From assembly GCA_918026815.1 (NCBI GenBank), contig CAKJVC010000072.1, positions 62,001 through 126,000 of the forward strand: a stretch of 64,000 nt of DNA, read 5' to 3'. The position numbers and the translations under genes are program-made. Every line of letters begins with the position of its first letter. Within the stretch, counting starts at the first letter, position 1. Shown piece after piece: positions 1 through 11,879 of this stretch. This DNA is from Chalara sp. BL73. Taxonomy: Eukaryota > Ascomycota > Leotiomycetes > Helotiales. Under the pieces are notes generated by a model that was given only the letters and a program-made list of their open reading frames with translations, ran no database searches and was not told the DNA's origin.

Positions 1-1881
1 AAAGCGCTAATAAATCAACAACTAGTGGACGATGGGTCAACAGCTATCTCTGTAAACTACCCTTTGTTATCCTGGAGGTTCAGCCCTCGTCGGCGGTCAG
101 GCTCAACTACATCAACAACACCAGAGAGAAGTAGGCCTAATGTCGCCGTATTCGAAGGACCGCCTAGGGTTCTGGTAAGCCAACTCTGCTCTGCAACACC
201 CATCTTCCTTTGTAGAAATGGAGACTCCGGAGTTTTCGCCGCAGCCGAGACACCTTATTTATCTGATGGTTTCGCCTCCCAAGACGGGCCCCCGACCTCA
301 TAGTTTGGCATACGACACAAAAAAAGAAACGGGTGCTAATTTGGTGAACAGGATGTAGTATGTTTCACACGTTTATTCTGAATTAAAAAGCTGGCTGGCT
401 ACTTCCTTTCACTTGCATATATCTACCATTGACAACAATATTACTCACTTTTCTCAAGGGATGCGGTGATGGAAACTGGGCATTCAAGATGAAAGCAGAA
501 CAACCAGGTTGGATTATTGAAGGGTTGGATGACAACGAGTGGGTACACCCGTTGTAGAGGATACTTGACGGTGTCCGTATCTACATATTTCCGTGATATT
601 CAGCTACTATTCTGATTAGTTTTACCGGAAATTAATATCACTAACCATTGTATCAACAGTACCTGGAGTCGAACCCATCCCGGGTTTATACCAAAAGATT
701 TTATGAAAGAGTGCGGTAAGCCCAAAGACTCTGGTGACTATTTCAGCAGAGTTCCGTCTTCACAATATACTTATCCAGAGTTCACTATCCGAAACATTAA
801 TTGCATCCTTGATCACGAGAACCCGATTCCAAATAACCTTTATGACTTGGTACGTGGTAGAGATATATTTGACAAGGTCTACAACTACAAGACTTTCCTC
901 GATAGTGTACGGTTGTAGGTTTCCAAGTTTTGACGAAAATATTGTCCTGTTCCTAATAATATCAGGATATTAAAGCCTGATGGCGTGGTTGAGTTTACTG
1001 AGATTGACCCCCGACCACGGTTTGCAGCAGTTAGACCTAGACTACCGCCTACAGTTGATCGTTTAAGCCGTGCTGCGACAACATGGACTGACAATATCGA
1101 TGACCGATTCAATGGTGGCGAGGACAATGATTTAGCAACACTAGTTCCGGGTTGGACTACGCGTGCCGCTGAACGATTGAAGGCGAGGTTACGGCCTTCA
1201 GAAGAAGTTGCTGCCCCAAAACTCAAGTCGTGGTTACAGGGTGCGGGAGTGAGTGTTCTTCTAATTTTTTTCCTAACACAAAGTAATCATCCAGGAAGGT
1301 GTAATCGTTTTACCTCTAAGTCTAGGTGACATGACTAAGTCCTTAATGTAGTTTTGGGATGTAAAGCAGACCATAACTCATCTTCCTGTTGGTGGGAAAA
1401 CTCGCACTGAGCATAATCTCAGAGATTTTGTAGTATGGCAGGCGGAGCTTGAAGATTCAATCCCCGAGGTTCGTGCAATCTCCAGGCCTGGAATTTGTTA
1501 TTACCACAGTTCCTGATGTCAAACAAGCTGAACGAGGTACTCCCATCAATCGAAGTGGATGAAATTAGTTCCGGTAAATACTATATGAACATGTATATTG
1601 TGACCGGAAGAAAACCCCTTGAGCTTCGTGCAGGTCACCTTCTTCTGGACGGCTCTAGGCAGGAAATGACAGAATCCAAATACAGTGCAATGGCCAGGGC
1701 ATTTGATGGGCACGACAAGAGTAATCACTGGCAACGTCTATCAAGCCAGACGAATTTAGCTAAAATGATGGATGGCCTATCGGTTTATACTAAATCAGAG
1801 CCACCATTTTCGCTACCTAGTCCTGTTAAGAGTCGAATCGGCAGTCTTCTGGAGTTGGCTGAGAAAGGACACGTCTCATAA
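1..1881 (+). pseudogene. LaeA-like SAM-dependent methyltransferase, interrupted by one in-frame stop
   Basis: Conceptual exons are <1-174, 459-553, 660-914, 966-1248, 1295-1468 and 1510-1881, joined by GT-AG introns (the last only 41 nt). They read through a class I methyltransferase: motif I GCGDGNW (from 459), then YDLVRGRDIF (about 838), LKPDGVVEFTEIDPRPR (about 970), LPLSLGD (about 1310) and a C-terminal SGKYYMNMYIVTGRKP (about 1570). These are hallmarks of the fungal LaeA-like group. A TAG at 1349-1351 lies in frame just after KSLM, where CAG (Gln) would restore the frame. The first exon-exon join also lacks the Asp-x residues normally preceding the GCG motif, so exon 1 is uncertain and the gene may begin outside the window. 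Substrate unknown. It could be a functional gene if the stop is an assembly error or a missed intron. Confidence 0.6.
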
Positions 1882-3015
1882 ATTGGTCGCTAGGTTTATA
1901 TATTGCTCACGGGGCTGGGATTATGGAATGGAACAGTTGTAACTGCACTTGCTTCCGCGAATATACCCTTTTTGCATTGCTATGGAGGAAATGATATTTT
2001 GTGACGGGAGATGAATTGCGTGGAGCTGTAGCTGGATTATAAGAGCAGATGAATTAGATGAATGTCTAATAGTGCTAAGTGTCTCGAACTGTACATTTTG
2101 TTTTAGGAATCGCTCATAGCATGCTTCGCGTTAGTTATGGACTGAACTCTATGTGAGGAAGCATTTTTCAATGTATCACATTATCTTAGATATTGAGGTG
2201 AGATATCTTTCCTAGTACACAGCTTCATCTGCAGAACTAACTCTATGAGTAGAATCATATCCCATGTATCAGCAACTGTAAATATTGAAAAATAAACGGC
2301 CGTCATACAATGTTACGTGCATTCCGAGAAGTGAACTGTGTAAAATGGCACCATTTCCAGTGTGACAGAGATCATGAACATTTTTAAAAAAAAATTAAAA
2401 AAAATTAGACTTCACCGTGCTACGCCTCGCGGCATCCATGGGTCGAACTGTGTGAGACGACGTAATTCCAAGGCATTAACATGCCTGGCGACGTCGGAAT
2501 ATGGGCATTGAGCTTCGAAATCCAGGGTGGTGCCGGGCCTCGCGCGATATAAGGAATGAAATGTGGGAGGGGAAAGGAAGGATCTCTGGCGTAGGAAAAT
2601 TTGTCGACGCTGAGACTGGGAGATGTCTCATATTCTATGCTTTGCGTTGTTGGAGGGGCGAACTCTGAGATGATGCAATCTAGATGTCCCATTGAAGGTA
2701 GGCATGAATCGAGGGCGTCAAAAAGCATGGAAATTTCACTTGTTAAGGAAGCTGGGGCTGATATGCTTGACATTTGGTCGTTTCTGTAAATTGTATACAA
2801 TTTTTGGTCATCTTGTATTTCGTATTGTCATCATTTCCCATGAGTTCATAGAGATTCTTACTCTCGTATCCTCCCAATGATATTTAATAGCACACTGCTT
2901 CTCCTCGCAGTCGCATATAATTTGCAATATACATGGCCATAGGTATTCTATTAGGTTGCATGGGCCCTTGCCTTTGCTTCACATCTCCGTATCCGGCGCC
3001 CTAGGCCGGAGAAAG
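1882..3015. other. Intergenic, about 1.1 kb
   Basis: AT-rich sequence with an A-rich tract at about 2384-2406. A 126-codon open frame on the minus strand (2420-2800) is not recognised and begins without a convincing context; it is not called as a gene. Nothing else is supported. Confidence 0.5.
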
Positions 3016-4627
3016 TTAATGTGTCTGTCGTTCCTCACTTATTTTTTTTTCGTCCCACCCCCAGACTGTGGAGAGGAAGTGTGCCATATTTACCCGCTTT
3101 CCACGCATCTCTGTCATCCAGGGATGCTCAAGCATACGCCATGGCGAGGCACGTCGCGCCGGATCTTTCTCAAGACTTTATTTTGTTATTAGCTTGTTTC
3201 CACTCATAGCGAAATTCAGAACTTACCAGCACTCGATAAAATACTTGAAGTTATCACTCCACTTGATGCCATTTTCCGGCTCATCCTTCAATTTTGGAAT
3301 CTGTTGACGAACGATATATGTAAGAAGATCGATGAGACCAGCCCGTGGCTGCATCTCTGTCCCATCAGCTGGGAACGGAAACCGATGCTGTGCGACTTCG
3401 AGAAGTGTGACGCCCGTACTCCAGACATCTGAGGTAATAGTATATGATTGCCCAGTAATTCTTTCCGGGGCCATGTAATAAGAGGTACCGATGAACGTAT
3501 TTGCGTCGCCCTTGGTTCCGAACTCTCCACTGACACCGAAATCGCAGAGTTTAACTTGCCCATCTCGGCATAGAAGGATGTTGCTGGGCTTGATATCACG
3601 GTGAATGATCTTCTTGCCGTGGAGGTAGGTAAGACCATTAAGAACACCCTCGGCGATCTTGCCGAGAACTTTTTCTCCTGTCCGTCCTCCTAGCTTCTTC
3701 ACCTCGCGGTAGATAGAGTCTAAAGAACCTCCTTCGCAAAATTCCATGGCAATGCTTATCGTAGCTGTTGATGGCTCTACAAAGGCTCCATAGTATCTGC
3801 AGATGTGCTCACTCGCGCAGTCCTTATTGAAGCCTAGCTCTCTGACAATTTGTTTCTTAACGTCTGGATCCGGATTGGTTGTTATGACCTGAATAATTAG
3901 TAAAGCTATATGGCGAGATCTGAAAGCATACCTTCATAGCAAAGACTGTCTTGCCTCCTTTCAGCATACAACGGGTGACAGCTCCGCCGGCACCTTCACC
4001 TAAGCTCCCGAGTTCCTCTATCCGCTTTTCCAAGCTTGCCACTCTCCAACCTTCATCGTCTAGTTCTTCCACATCTAGAGTTCTTCCCCTTTCCAACGTC
4101 AGTTTATCAAATGCCTCAAGCCCATTCATACTCCCGTCCCGCTCCATGCCCACACCTCCCTCACTCCGCTCCGAATATAAAGAACCGACCGCAGATGCAG
4201 GGTCCGGTGTCCCTTGTGGCCGCTGTAGCCCGAAGTTTGATGCAAAAGACAATGCCGAATATTGTGACCCCGCAGATGTCGGTCCACTGGCCCTGCCATC
4301 TAAAGGTCCAAAGCTCCCTGACCGCGAGTGTGCTGCACTGCTTTCGCTTCCGCCACTTGCAGATTGATTGGCATTTGATTGTGCGCGCCCGTTCTGTGCC
4401 CCTTGCTCATGTGGTGTTGTGTTGCTGCCCATGGGTGTCGCTAGCTGTAATCGAGGTAGAGACGGTCTCGAGGCCATGCCTGGCATCTGTAAAGACAGGC
4501 CTGGTGGCCCGGCAGGTTTGGCATTGGGCGATGGTGGGATGGCGAGACCGAGTCTGGGGGTTTTAGCACCGCTGTTTTGTCGGCTTCCTGGTATTGGGGG
4601 GCGAAGGAGAGGTGCTGGTGAAGACAT
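3016..4627 (-). CDS. MKK1: MAP kinase kinase of the cell-wall-integrity pathway (Mkk1/Mkk2 type)
   Basis: Exons 4627-3932, 3888-3227 and 3175-3016 give 505 residues, the usual size for filamentous-fungal Mkk1. Introns are 43 and 51 nt. The N-terminal half is Ser/Pro-rich and begins [14 protein letters not shown], a start typical of this family. The kinase domain begins at [10 protein letters not shown] (glycine loop), with FAMK (ATP lysine) at the first exon end, HRDIKPSN (catalytic loop), [27 protein letters not shown] (seen as short motifs [12 protein letters not shown]: activation segment with MAPKK-type Ser/Thr sites) and a C-lobe ending [10 protein letters not shown]. By family knowledge it is activated by Bck1 MAPKKK and phosphorylates the Slt2/Mpk1 MAPK in the cytosol in response to wall stress. 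An upstream frame 4857-4720 could add a 46-residue exon (see findings). Confidence 0.93.
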
Positions 4628-6980
4628 CTTGGGTTGTGTGTTGAGGCTCAGGGGAGTGGATGACTTGGAAGTGTTAGTATTTCTTCTCTTGTAGAGCCTT
4701 GCACACATAGGTAGCTTACATATTGAGTAGCGAACGTAGAGTCGAGTCCTAAACCTTGAGGTCTGTTTTCTCTCGGGGTGCTGCCATCTACTGAACTAGC
4801 CGAGTGATCTTCCATGATATTAATCAAGCCTGCTGGAGCAGACGTTTCAGGCGTCAACGGCCCCTAAAAGTTGTAGTCAGGGCAAAGAAACGTCACTGGA
4901 CAAGTCCTTGTGTTGGAATGCTGGGAGAAATCTTTGCAGAAGGTTACGTCGCCTGCAAATGTTGGTTTCGAGGTCCTGAGCGGTTGTACTCGTCAGCCAA
5001 ACAGGGAGGGCGGCTGGATCTTTGTTTCAAGGTTGATGCTGAGTATAAATAAAGTCGAACGAATGTTGGTGGCGCTGTTGTCCGAAATCCGAAAACCAGA
5101 GAAGAATCGAGTATGGCAAAGCTCAAGCTAGTGAGAAAGGGGAGAAAAGGAGAAGGGTTGTTGTCTTCAATTGCTCGTCAAAGCTGCGAGGTGCCCGAGG
5201 TGCCTTTACAGGGAGTCGAAGGTTGGGGTCGAGCCGCCGGGCCACCAGTCAAGAGCGGGAACCCCCTTGTCAATGATTAGAGGGTGATGTGATGGGGCCA
5301 AAAGCTTGGGTAAGCTGATGGCTGACCGTTTGGCGCGATCAGGAAGACCGCAACCAGCACACTAAAATCCAGCTATGATGGGGATTGGGCACTAGATGGT
5401 GATGATGCGTCTGTTGGACATATGTGGGGGAGCCGACGACGTCGAGCAAGTCAAGGACTGACAAGTATTCTGGGCACCGTGCGAGCTAACTAAGAGAGCG
5501 AAAAATCTGATGAGGATATTGGCGGTTTAGCAGGACTATGATCAGGAGAAGACGCAGGGGAAAGGAGAAGAGCTGAGATAAGATTGTTATGACAGGTGGG
5601 TAAGAATAAGGAGGTACGACAGTTCAGAGATGGATTCGGTTGGGAAGAACAACAAAAACATTGATCTATCCAACGCCTCTCCTCCCTCGCAAGAAAAGGA
5701 CAGAATAGGTCCTTAAAGTGTATTTGTCGTATGTATGGGAGCTGGTGAGAGCACGATATTACTTATTAGAGGTCCTGGTGCTGTATTTAGCTAATAGGAT
5801 GGGGAGTCATAACTTGGATCATCAAAAACCCATTTTATTTCATCCAAGGCACAAGAGGGAGATAGTCTCTCTCATAACAGAGTTGTTTTATGCATATAAA
5901 GCCAGATGCTTGAAGCCTGCATTTGGGAAGACCCGGACTCCTTCTAAGGGATTCACTTGTCATTGCATTGACCTCTTTCGTGGTTAACAATTGTCACTGG
6001 CTCATGGTGGCGGTCTCAAAAATGCTAATGATTTGTCATTTGACATAAAATTTGCACCATGGGGGGTTTGTTGGCATGTTAAGTGCTGAGTTAAAGCTTG
6101 ATATATGTATGCATAATGAAAGAAGACATAAACATGAACAACATATATCATGATTTGTTCCAGTCTGTTTGGGCCTCTTTTGTGTTTCAGGCTGCGGCTG
6201 TTCGGCACTGCTGTAAGCGCGCGCGAGACCCGTCAGTGAACCCCCTTATGCACGTTCATCTCCATACACAACCACGCTTACCAAGTTCGCAACGGAAGTT
6301 CATGCATGAGGAAGATCTCTGCATACCAGTGAGATTTAGATTCTAGGGATGCCTTTGTTTGTTGTTCGGGTCTCGTCTCGGCTGCTCAGCCCGACGGGGA
6401 GTGCTCACTACTACCCGATCTCGGGTGTATAGAAGCGGGTCGGCAGTTATATCACACAGGGAAAACGCTCATTTCCCAGCCGTTCAAGACGTTAAAAAGT
6501 CTTAGGATAGGCCTATGTAACAGGGCCATGTGAGACTTTTGAGAAAAAAAAAAAAATAACAACTCGAGGCACCACCCATACCATTTTCTTTCTTGTGCGT
6601 GGTTGACAGGCACACTGTTTCGTAAGCAGTGGGGGATTAAGGTAAGGTACCTACCTACATGCTGTAGCAGCTGTAGTAACTAGAAAGCAGCCTTCCAATA
6701 CACCGCTCCCAAGATTATCAACCAAGATGTCAACCATGGGAACTAATCAAGCGCCCGTAGCCGTCTACGTAAGCTGTGACCTTCTGGCAATGCGGGGAAC
6801 ACAGCTGCCGAGTTTGGAGAAGGATGTCAGCGCAGCGTTACCTCGGATGGGGCCACTGCCGGGTTCTCCATCTTCCACTCACAACAATTTAGTTGCAATA
6901 GAAGAACATCGCAATAGTCTCATATCTAAGACTGAAGGTCTACCTTGTCCTACAGACATTTGCAAGGATATCTACTCAAG
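4628..6980. other. Intergenic and 5' regions, about 2.3 kb
   Basis: Contains the upstream region of the MAPKK (purine-rich stretches at 5100-5700), an A-tract at 6544-6556, and the upstream region of the hydrolase. An open frame starting ATG at 6727 is followed by GTAAGC at 6769; it could be a 5' exon or a leader frame of the hydrolase. No other gene is supported. Confidence 0.45.
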
Positions 6981-8761
6981 ATGGCTGAACAAGCGGATAC
7001 ATTTGTCAAATCCTCGTCCTACAGAAACCAGAAGAAAACCATAGCCGGCACTTCAACTCTGGAGAAGCTGGATGTCATCCCCGCTCTCTTGACAACCTGT
7101 AAATCATTTTGTCTCCAAGTCTGCTAGAGAAGGCAGGTTCTAATCAGTCAAGAATAGGGGCCAATGTTTTTGCGAGCTTCTTTACTGGTCCGATTCGTTC
7201 GAAAGAAACAAAAGGCAGCGGCCCGTTCTACAGATATGTATGTGAAGTCGCGAAGTGATTGTCGATCCCTTAGATATCCAGACAGTCCCTGGCATCCCAA
7301 GCATGCTAGAATAATTGTTGAATGATTTACCGAGAAGACATGAATGCTCCTCAATGTCGAAGGCCCTTCTGACAATAAGACTAATAACTTTCCTCTAACA
7401 CTTAGGTTGCTCTCACGGCCATGCGGACTCTAACGAGGAGGGCGAGTCCCAAGCAGATACAGTAGGTATCATCTTTTATAACGACGGTGAATAAATCTGA
7501 CGAAAAGGGAACAGCTACCTGATGGATCCTACAGACGATGCGTACTTGGCTGCTTGTAAGAAGCGTGGGTTTTCTCCTAAAAGTGAGGTATTGGGCGATG
7601 GAACTCAAGCTCATTGGGTAAGTGCCCCCTCCGCTCAACAAGAACTCGGTGACTCGCTTTGGGGCTTCAAGCAATGTTTTAGAGATATTAGCACACTATT
7701 GAAATATCACCACCACGTGGAATAATCACTAAATCTAGAGTTAACAGATTGGAGACAGTAAGGCAGATAAACTTGTTCTGAACTTCCACGGTATACATGA
7801 TCGTACCCGTTTTTTAGTCAAGGCGCTAATGAACTGCAGGAGGAGGATATGTCGTTCCAGCCAGCCCAGAAATGTTCGAGTTCATGTTCCAGATCGTAGA
7901 TGCTCTTAAGTCGCAAGGAAAATCTGCAGCAGTCCTCATGCTATCATATGATCTCGCACCGACTGCCCCATATCGTAAGTGTTTTGATATCTCAGATAAT
8001 TATTAATGTCAACCACTTCCTTGGTCTGCTAGTGTGGCGGGGTCTTAACATAAATTATAACGTCAAGCCGCTTTTTGTTTGTTCAACAATCTTCAGATCA
8101 GCAGTGGATAAGCCTTGATCTAACTATATTTCCAGCCCGTCAGCTCCAGCAAGCTGCGGCTCTCCTTCAGCACGTTTTGACGACTCTATCCGTTTCTCCT
8201 TCCCGCATCATTCTGACCGGAGATTCTGCTGGTGCAAACTTGGCTACCAGTCTACTCTCGCACATTTCTCATCCCCACCCATCCTCCAGCATCCCGCGAA
8301 TCTCTCTTCCAGACAACGAGAACTTTGCTGGCGCAGTATTGATAAGCCCTTGGGTCAGTTTCGATACATCCGATGCCTCATTCACAGCCAATGAATACAA
8401 AGACGTCATTGGCATCGGGGCTCTTCAGCAATGGAGTTCTGCCTTCCTTGATGACCCCTATCCACATACCAAAAAGTCAGACTTCTACAATCATGCAGTT
8501 AACGCGCCAGAGAGCTGGTGGGAAAATTTAAAAATCGACAGGGTCCTAATTGTCGCCGGAGCAGAGGAGGTTCTCTTGGATGGGATCAACAAGTTCGTCA
8601 AGAAGTTCACGGATGGTCTGGGCAGCGAGAAAGTAGAAACTATAGTTGTGCAAGAGGAATACCATGATCAACCGAATATTGACTTGCAGATCGGCTATAC
8701 TGAGAAACAGGAAGGCAAACAGGCAAAGTTGATCAAGAACTGGATCTCCAGCCGGCTTTGA
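6981..8761 (+). CDS. Alpha/beta hydrolase of the hormone-sensitive lipase (HSL) family
   Basis: Seven exons (6981-7098, 7158-7237, 7406-7461, 7515-7617, 7748-7790, 7840-7974, 8136-8761) join in frame to 386 residues. The oxyanion motif HGGG is at 133-136, created across intron 5; the nucleophile elbow GDSAG has Ser209; the likely acid is Asp327 (EVLLDG) and the likely base His355 (EYHD). This is the complete triad and spacing of HSL/GDXG esterases, related to steryl-acetyl hydrolase and fungal arylesterases. No signal peptide is evident, so it is probably intracellular. Substrate cannot be told. The start at 6981 (MAEQADTF) was chosen because it directly precedes conserved-looking sequence; an extra upstream exon from 6727 is possible. 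Convergent with the GPI protein downstream. Confidence 0.88.
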
Positions 8762-9207
8762 GTTTAATTTGGGACATGTGGGCTCGCGGCGCTGCTTTCC
8801 ATGGCGCTGCTAGCACCCGACTTGAGAAAGGAAACAATGAGGCGCGACTGTAGTAGAATATATTCTCTAGCAAATGCTCCACACATCTCTTCCCACGAGT
8901 TCGCTTGGAGTGATGCGTTATATGAATAAATCAGCGAAGGTCACTTCTCCTCATCGGTGCTATCGTATCAACTCATGATGGCCATGTTCATTACGGTTCG
9001 AAGAGCACGCATCCGTGTGATGGAATCCTATTTTCATATCTATAGAAGCCGCTGAACAAAGCACCAAGTAGTCGTATACATTGAAAATAACGCGACGTAG
9101 TATATCGTAGCCAAGCAACCCTAATTTTACCGTACTAGTTGCACCCAAGAAAGCAACTATCCGGCTCCCTTTCCGTCTATTAATAACCTTTTATTCAAGC
9201 ACAACGT
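8762..9207. other. Convergent intergenic spacer
   Basis: 446 bp between two 3' ends. No gene or repeat is seen. Confidence 0.6.
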
Positions 9208-10050
9208 TTACATCGCCAGCATCAAGGCGCCCAAGAACCCAAAGACAATGTTCGCAAAAGGCGAATCAGCCCGTCCAGCGCCACTACCTGGAATGAATTC
9301 GATGGGCTCAGTGGTTGAAGTATTGCTCGGCGGATTGCTTCCCGTCAGAGTCGGAATACCCGTTAGAGTCGGAATATCTGCTAGAGTTGGAACACCCGTT
9401 AGAGTTGGAATACCCGTTAGAGTCGGAATATCCATAGGTGCGTTCCCCGACGTCGTTAGTGAAAGCGCCTCACTTTCGCTGGTGGTCTCCACATCCTCGG
9501 TCGAAACGCTCGTGGTCTCCACGAAAGAAGCTGTGATGCTCGCCGTGGGCTCGCTATCGTCCGAGCTACTTTCTGTGGTGATAACCACCACGCTGCTGAA
9601 TGTGGAGCTCGTCGTCTGGGCGGCGGGCTGGGAGGTTGAGGTCTCGACGTCCGATGGAGAAAGCGTGCCTAAGCTGACTGTTACACCGCATTGGGAGAGA
9701 GGGACATCATTGGGACAGCAGCCTGTGCTCGTGCATGTATATCCAGCGTTGCAATGAGCTGCTTTTGTCAACCTTCGCTCTGTTTACATCGTAGGGTGGA
9801 GGAGGAACATACTGCCATCTGAGCAACAGATCTGCCCAAGCCCAGGGTTATAACAATTGAGAGGTTTGGCACATTGCACGTAACCTTCACCGCAAGATTT
9901 AGCGCATGTCGCTGGTGCAGGAACGGGTTTGCAGATGTGGAATTGGCGCTCGAAAATCCCTTTCAAGGCGTTAAAGGATCGGATTTGCCCGGCTGTCATT
10001 TCGACGGCTGAAGCGGTCGCGAGCAACGTCATGAGAACGAGGGAATGCAT
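9208..10050 (-). CDS. Predicted GPI-anchored cysteine-rich cell-wall protein
   Basis: Exons 10050-9813 and 9761-9208 (intron 51 nt) encode 263 residues. The N-terminus MHSLVLMTLLATASA is a signal peptide. A cysteine-rich module follows (C-x8-C-x3-C, C-x5-C, CC, C-x5-C, CC, roughly residues 30-90). Then comes a long Ser/Thr-rich, probably O-glycosylated stalk with five six-residue repeats of the IPTLTG type, and a C-terminal hydrophobic tail (NIVFGFLGALMLAM) after a small-residue stretch GSGAG, as expected for a GPI-attachment signal. Role unknown; surface location is inferred from the architecture. Divergent from the glucanase gene across 1.8 kb. Confidence 0.82.
9341..9430 (-). repeat. 18-bp minisatellite, five copies, in coding sequence
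   Basis: Five consecutive 18-bp units of the form CCCGTTAGAGTCGGAATA (plus-strand reading) differ from one another at a few positions. On the minus strand each unit encodes one six-residue repeat (IPTLTG, VPTLAD and variants), so unit gain or loss would keep the frame. Confidence 0.95.
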
Positions 10051-11879
10051 TTTGAACAAACGAGTGTATGTTGTGATTATGATGCTACGAGGGAGTCGAG
10101 CCTGTGTTTGGAGCTGTGATCCTTCACTGTTCTGGAGACCAAAGAAAAAACCTACATGAAGACGACCATCACAATTTTTATACCTCCATAACATGCCGCC
10201 TTGTATCACCCAGAAGAAGGGTCATATATCCCTCCGATTTACGCACCCATTATTTAATCTATCTTGTGAGACAACCAAACAGCTATTATCCTTAACGTCT
10301 AAGCCTACGAGCTGTCAGGGGCCATCATGGCAGCATATTTTCAGCCTCACCTAGCTGTACCTATATGCCTGCATATGTATGCCGTTCTCCGCACTTCAAA
10401 CCTACCATTGTAACATGGCTTGCGACTATTCTTGGGTGCGCGGGATCGTTGTTGGTGGGTTCTGGGGAGAGGCCCCTGGCCGGCCTGAAAGATATAGAGC
10501 AATCCCGGGTCGGGTAATCATGATGAAATTCCCGATTTCTGCTTTTTTGGGAAGGTTTGGGGGCGGGATCGTCGTGTGGGTGTGGAAAAGACAAATTGGC
10601 TCATATTGTTTTTCTTGTTTTATGAAGCGAAGATTCAGCTTGGTTGGTCATGGAGGGTGCCTTGCATCTTTTTGCATTAATGCTGGGGTCCAGTCGTGAA
10701 TTGGCTGTTGTTATTATCGTGCCTTATTCCCCGTTATTGTCAAGGACTTTCACAGCGTACTTTCCCAGCAGCAGTTCAATCTTGGACTATTCGAGGCTTT
10801 GATCCAAGCTGAGAAGCTTAGAACTAGCTTTGCAGGTTGATTCTATGTTAATAGGGACAGCAATGGTCATTTGTATTGAGGGCGATATAGCCATTCCAGT
10901 GATAGGATGGAGACGATCTGTTGTCGCCGAAGCCTAGAAACTGCTCTCACTTCTTTAATAGACCTGCTTGTTTGTTTGACAATTGCTGCGGACAGCTTCT
11001 TCGTAGCGAACAGAGAGATAGATGAACGAGCGAGATAAAATATTGGTGAGGGAGGTACAAGAACAAGACTGGTGGGGAAAGGGGCATAGCCCATAGCGCA
11101 CTCTACGCGAACCAATTATTTCACTCCTTTTTCCCTTTCAAGTACCTAAAATAGCTCGTTAAATCTCGACCTCAAGAGTTGAACATTCTCATCGCAACTA
11201 TGACTTCAAAGACTGCTTGGGTTGCAACAGATATATTATGGATCGCTCCTGTTCATCCCATCTTTCAGATGATCGGTTAGTAATCGATAATCTGGCCAAG
11301 CGGCTCTTTGTGGGTATCCGTCAATCAGGATGAGGAGCGGGATCATCGGGGCTGAGTCCTCTATCAAATGAGTCGCACCTAAAGGCCTGAGAAAACACAA
11401 AAACTTGAGAATCAACACTATTCTATTGAAAAATTTTGGGCACAGTTGTTGACATTTATTTAAAAGCTGAAACATTCCATTCAGCGTAGTTAGATTAAGA
11501 GCGTTCTGTTTTACATTCCGTTCTAAGCGTATAATTTCAAGATGCGGGCAGGAGTATATCAACCTGAGATACAATCCATCCACTTGGGATTCGTTCCTCT
11601 TTATCGATTTTGTGCAGTCATCCATGATCCCAGATCTCTGTACCACCCAAATCTACTACCACACTACCTTGTAGACGTCCTGCTGTTGGTAGTCTCCAAC
11701 ACGGTTAGTAGCCTACTAGTACTATAGAAGTACTCATCAACTTGGCGAGTGCCCGACGAATCCATCCTTTGAGTCCTCAATCACTTCCTTCAAGTATACA
11801 TAAAGCTGCGCACGCCGATCATGCTCATGAAACGGCAAGACAGGTCTTCCTTTCCTCCAACTTTATCCACAGCCTCACA
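10051..11879. other. Gene-poor divergent intergenic region, 1.8 kb
   Basis: Separates the divergent GPI-protein and glucanase genes. The minus strand holds an open frame at 11236-11646 with leucine-rich text (LRLIYSCPHLEIIRLERNV) that faintly resembles the LRR part of fungal F-box proteins; no complete gene can be built around it, so it may be a remnant or chance. Confidence 0.4.

Noticed and set aside
660..690. T-arm-like text (GGGTTCGACTCC on the minus strand) suggesting a tRNA
   Set aside because: No matching acceptor stem or anticodon arm is found, and the plus strand reads as a methyltransferase exon.
2420..2800. 126-codon minus-strand frame
   Set aside because: No domain, no clear start and no splice partners; could be chance.
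9248..9757. 169-codon plus-strand frame
   Set aside because: It is the antisense of the GPI-type protein gene; its regularity comes from the minisatellite.
11236..11646. 136-codon minus-strand frame with leucine-rich text
   Set aside because: Faint F-box/LRR flavour only; not enough to call a gene or pseudogene.
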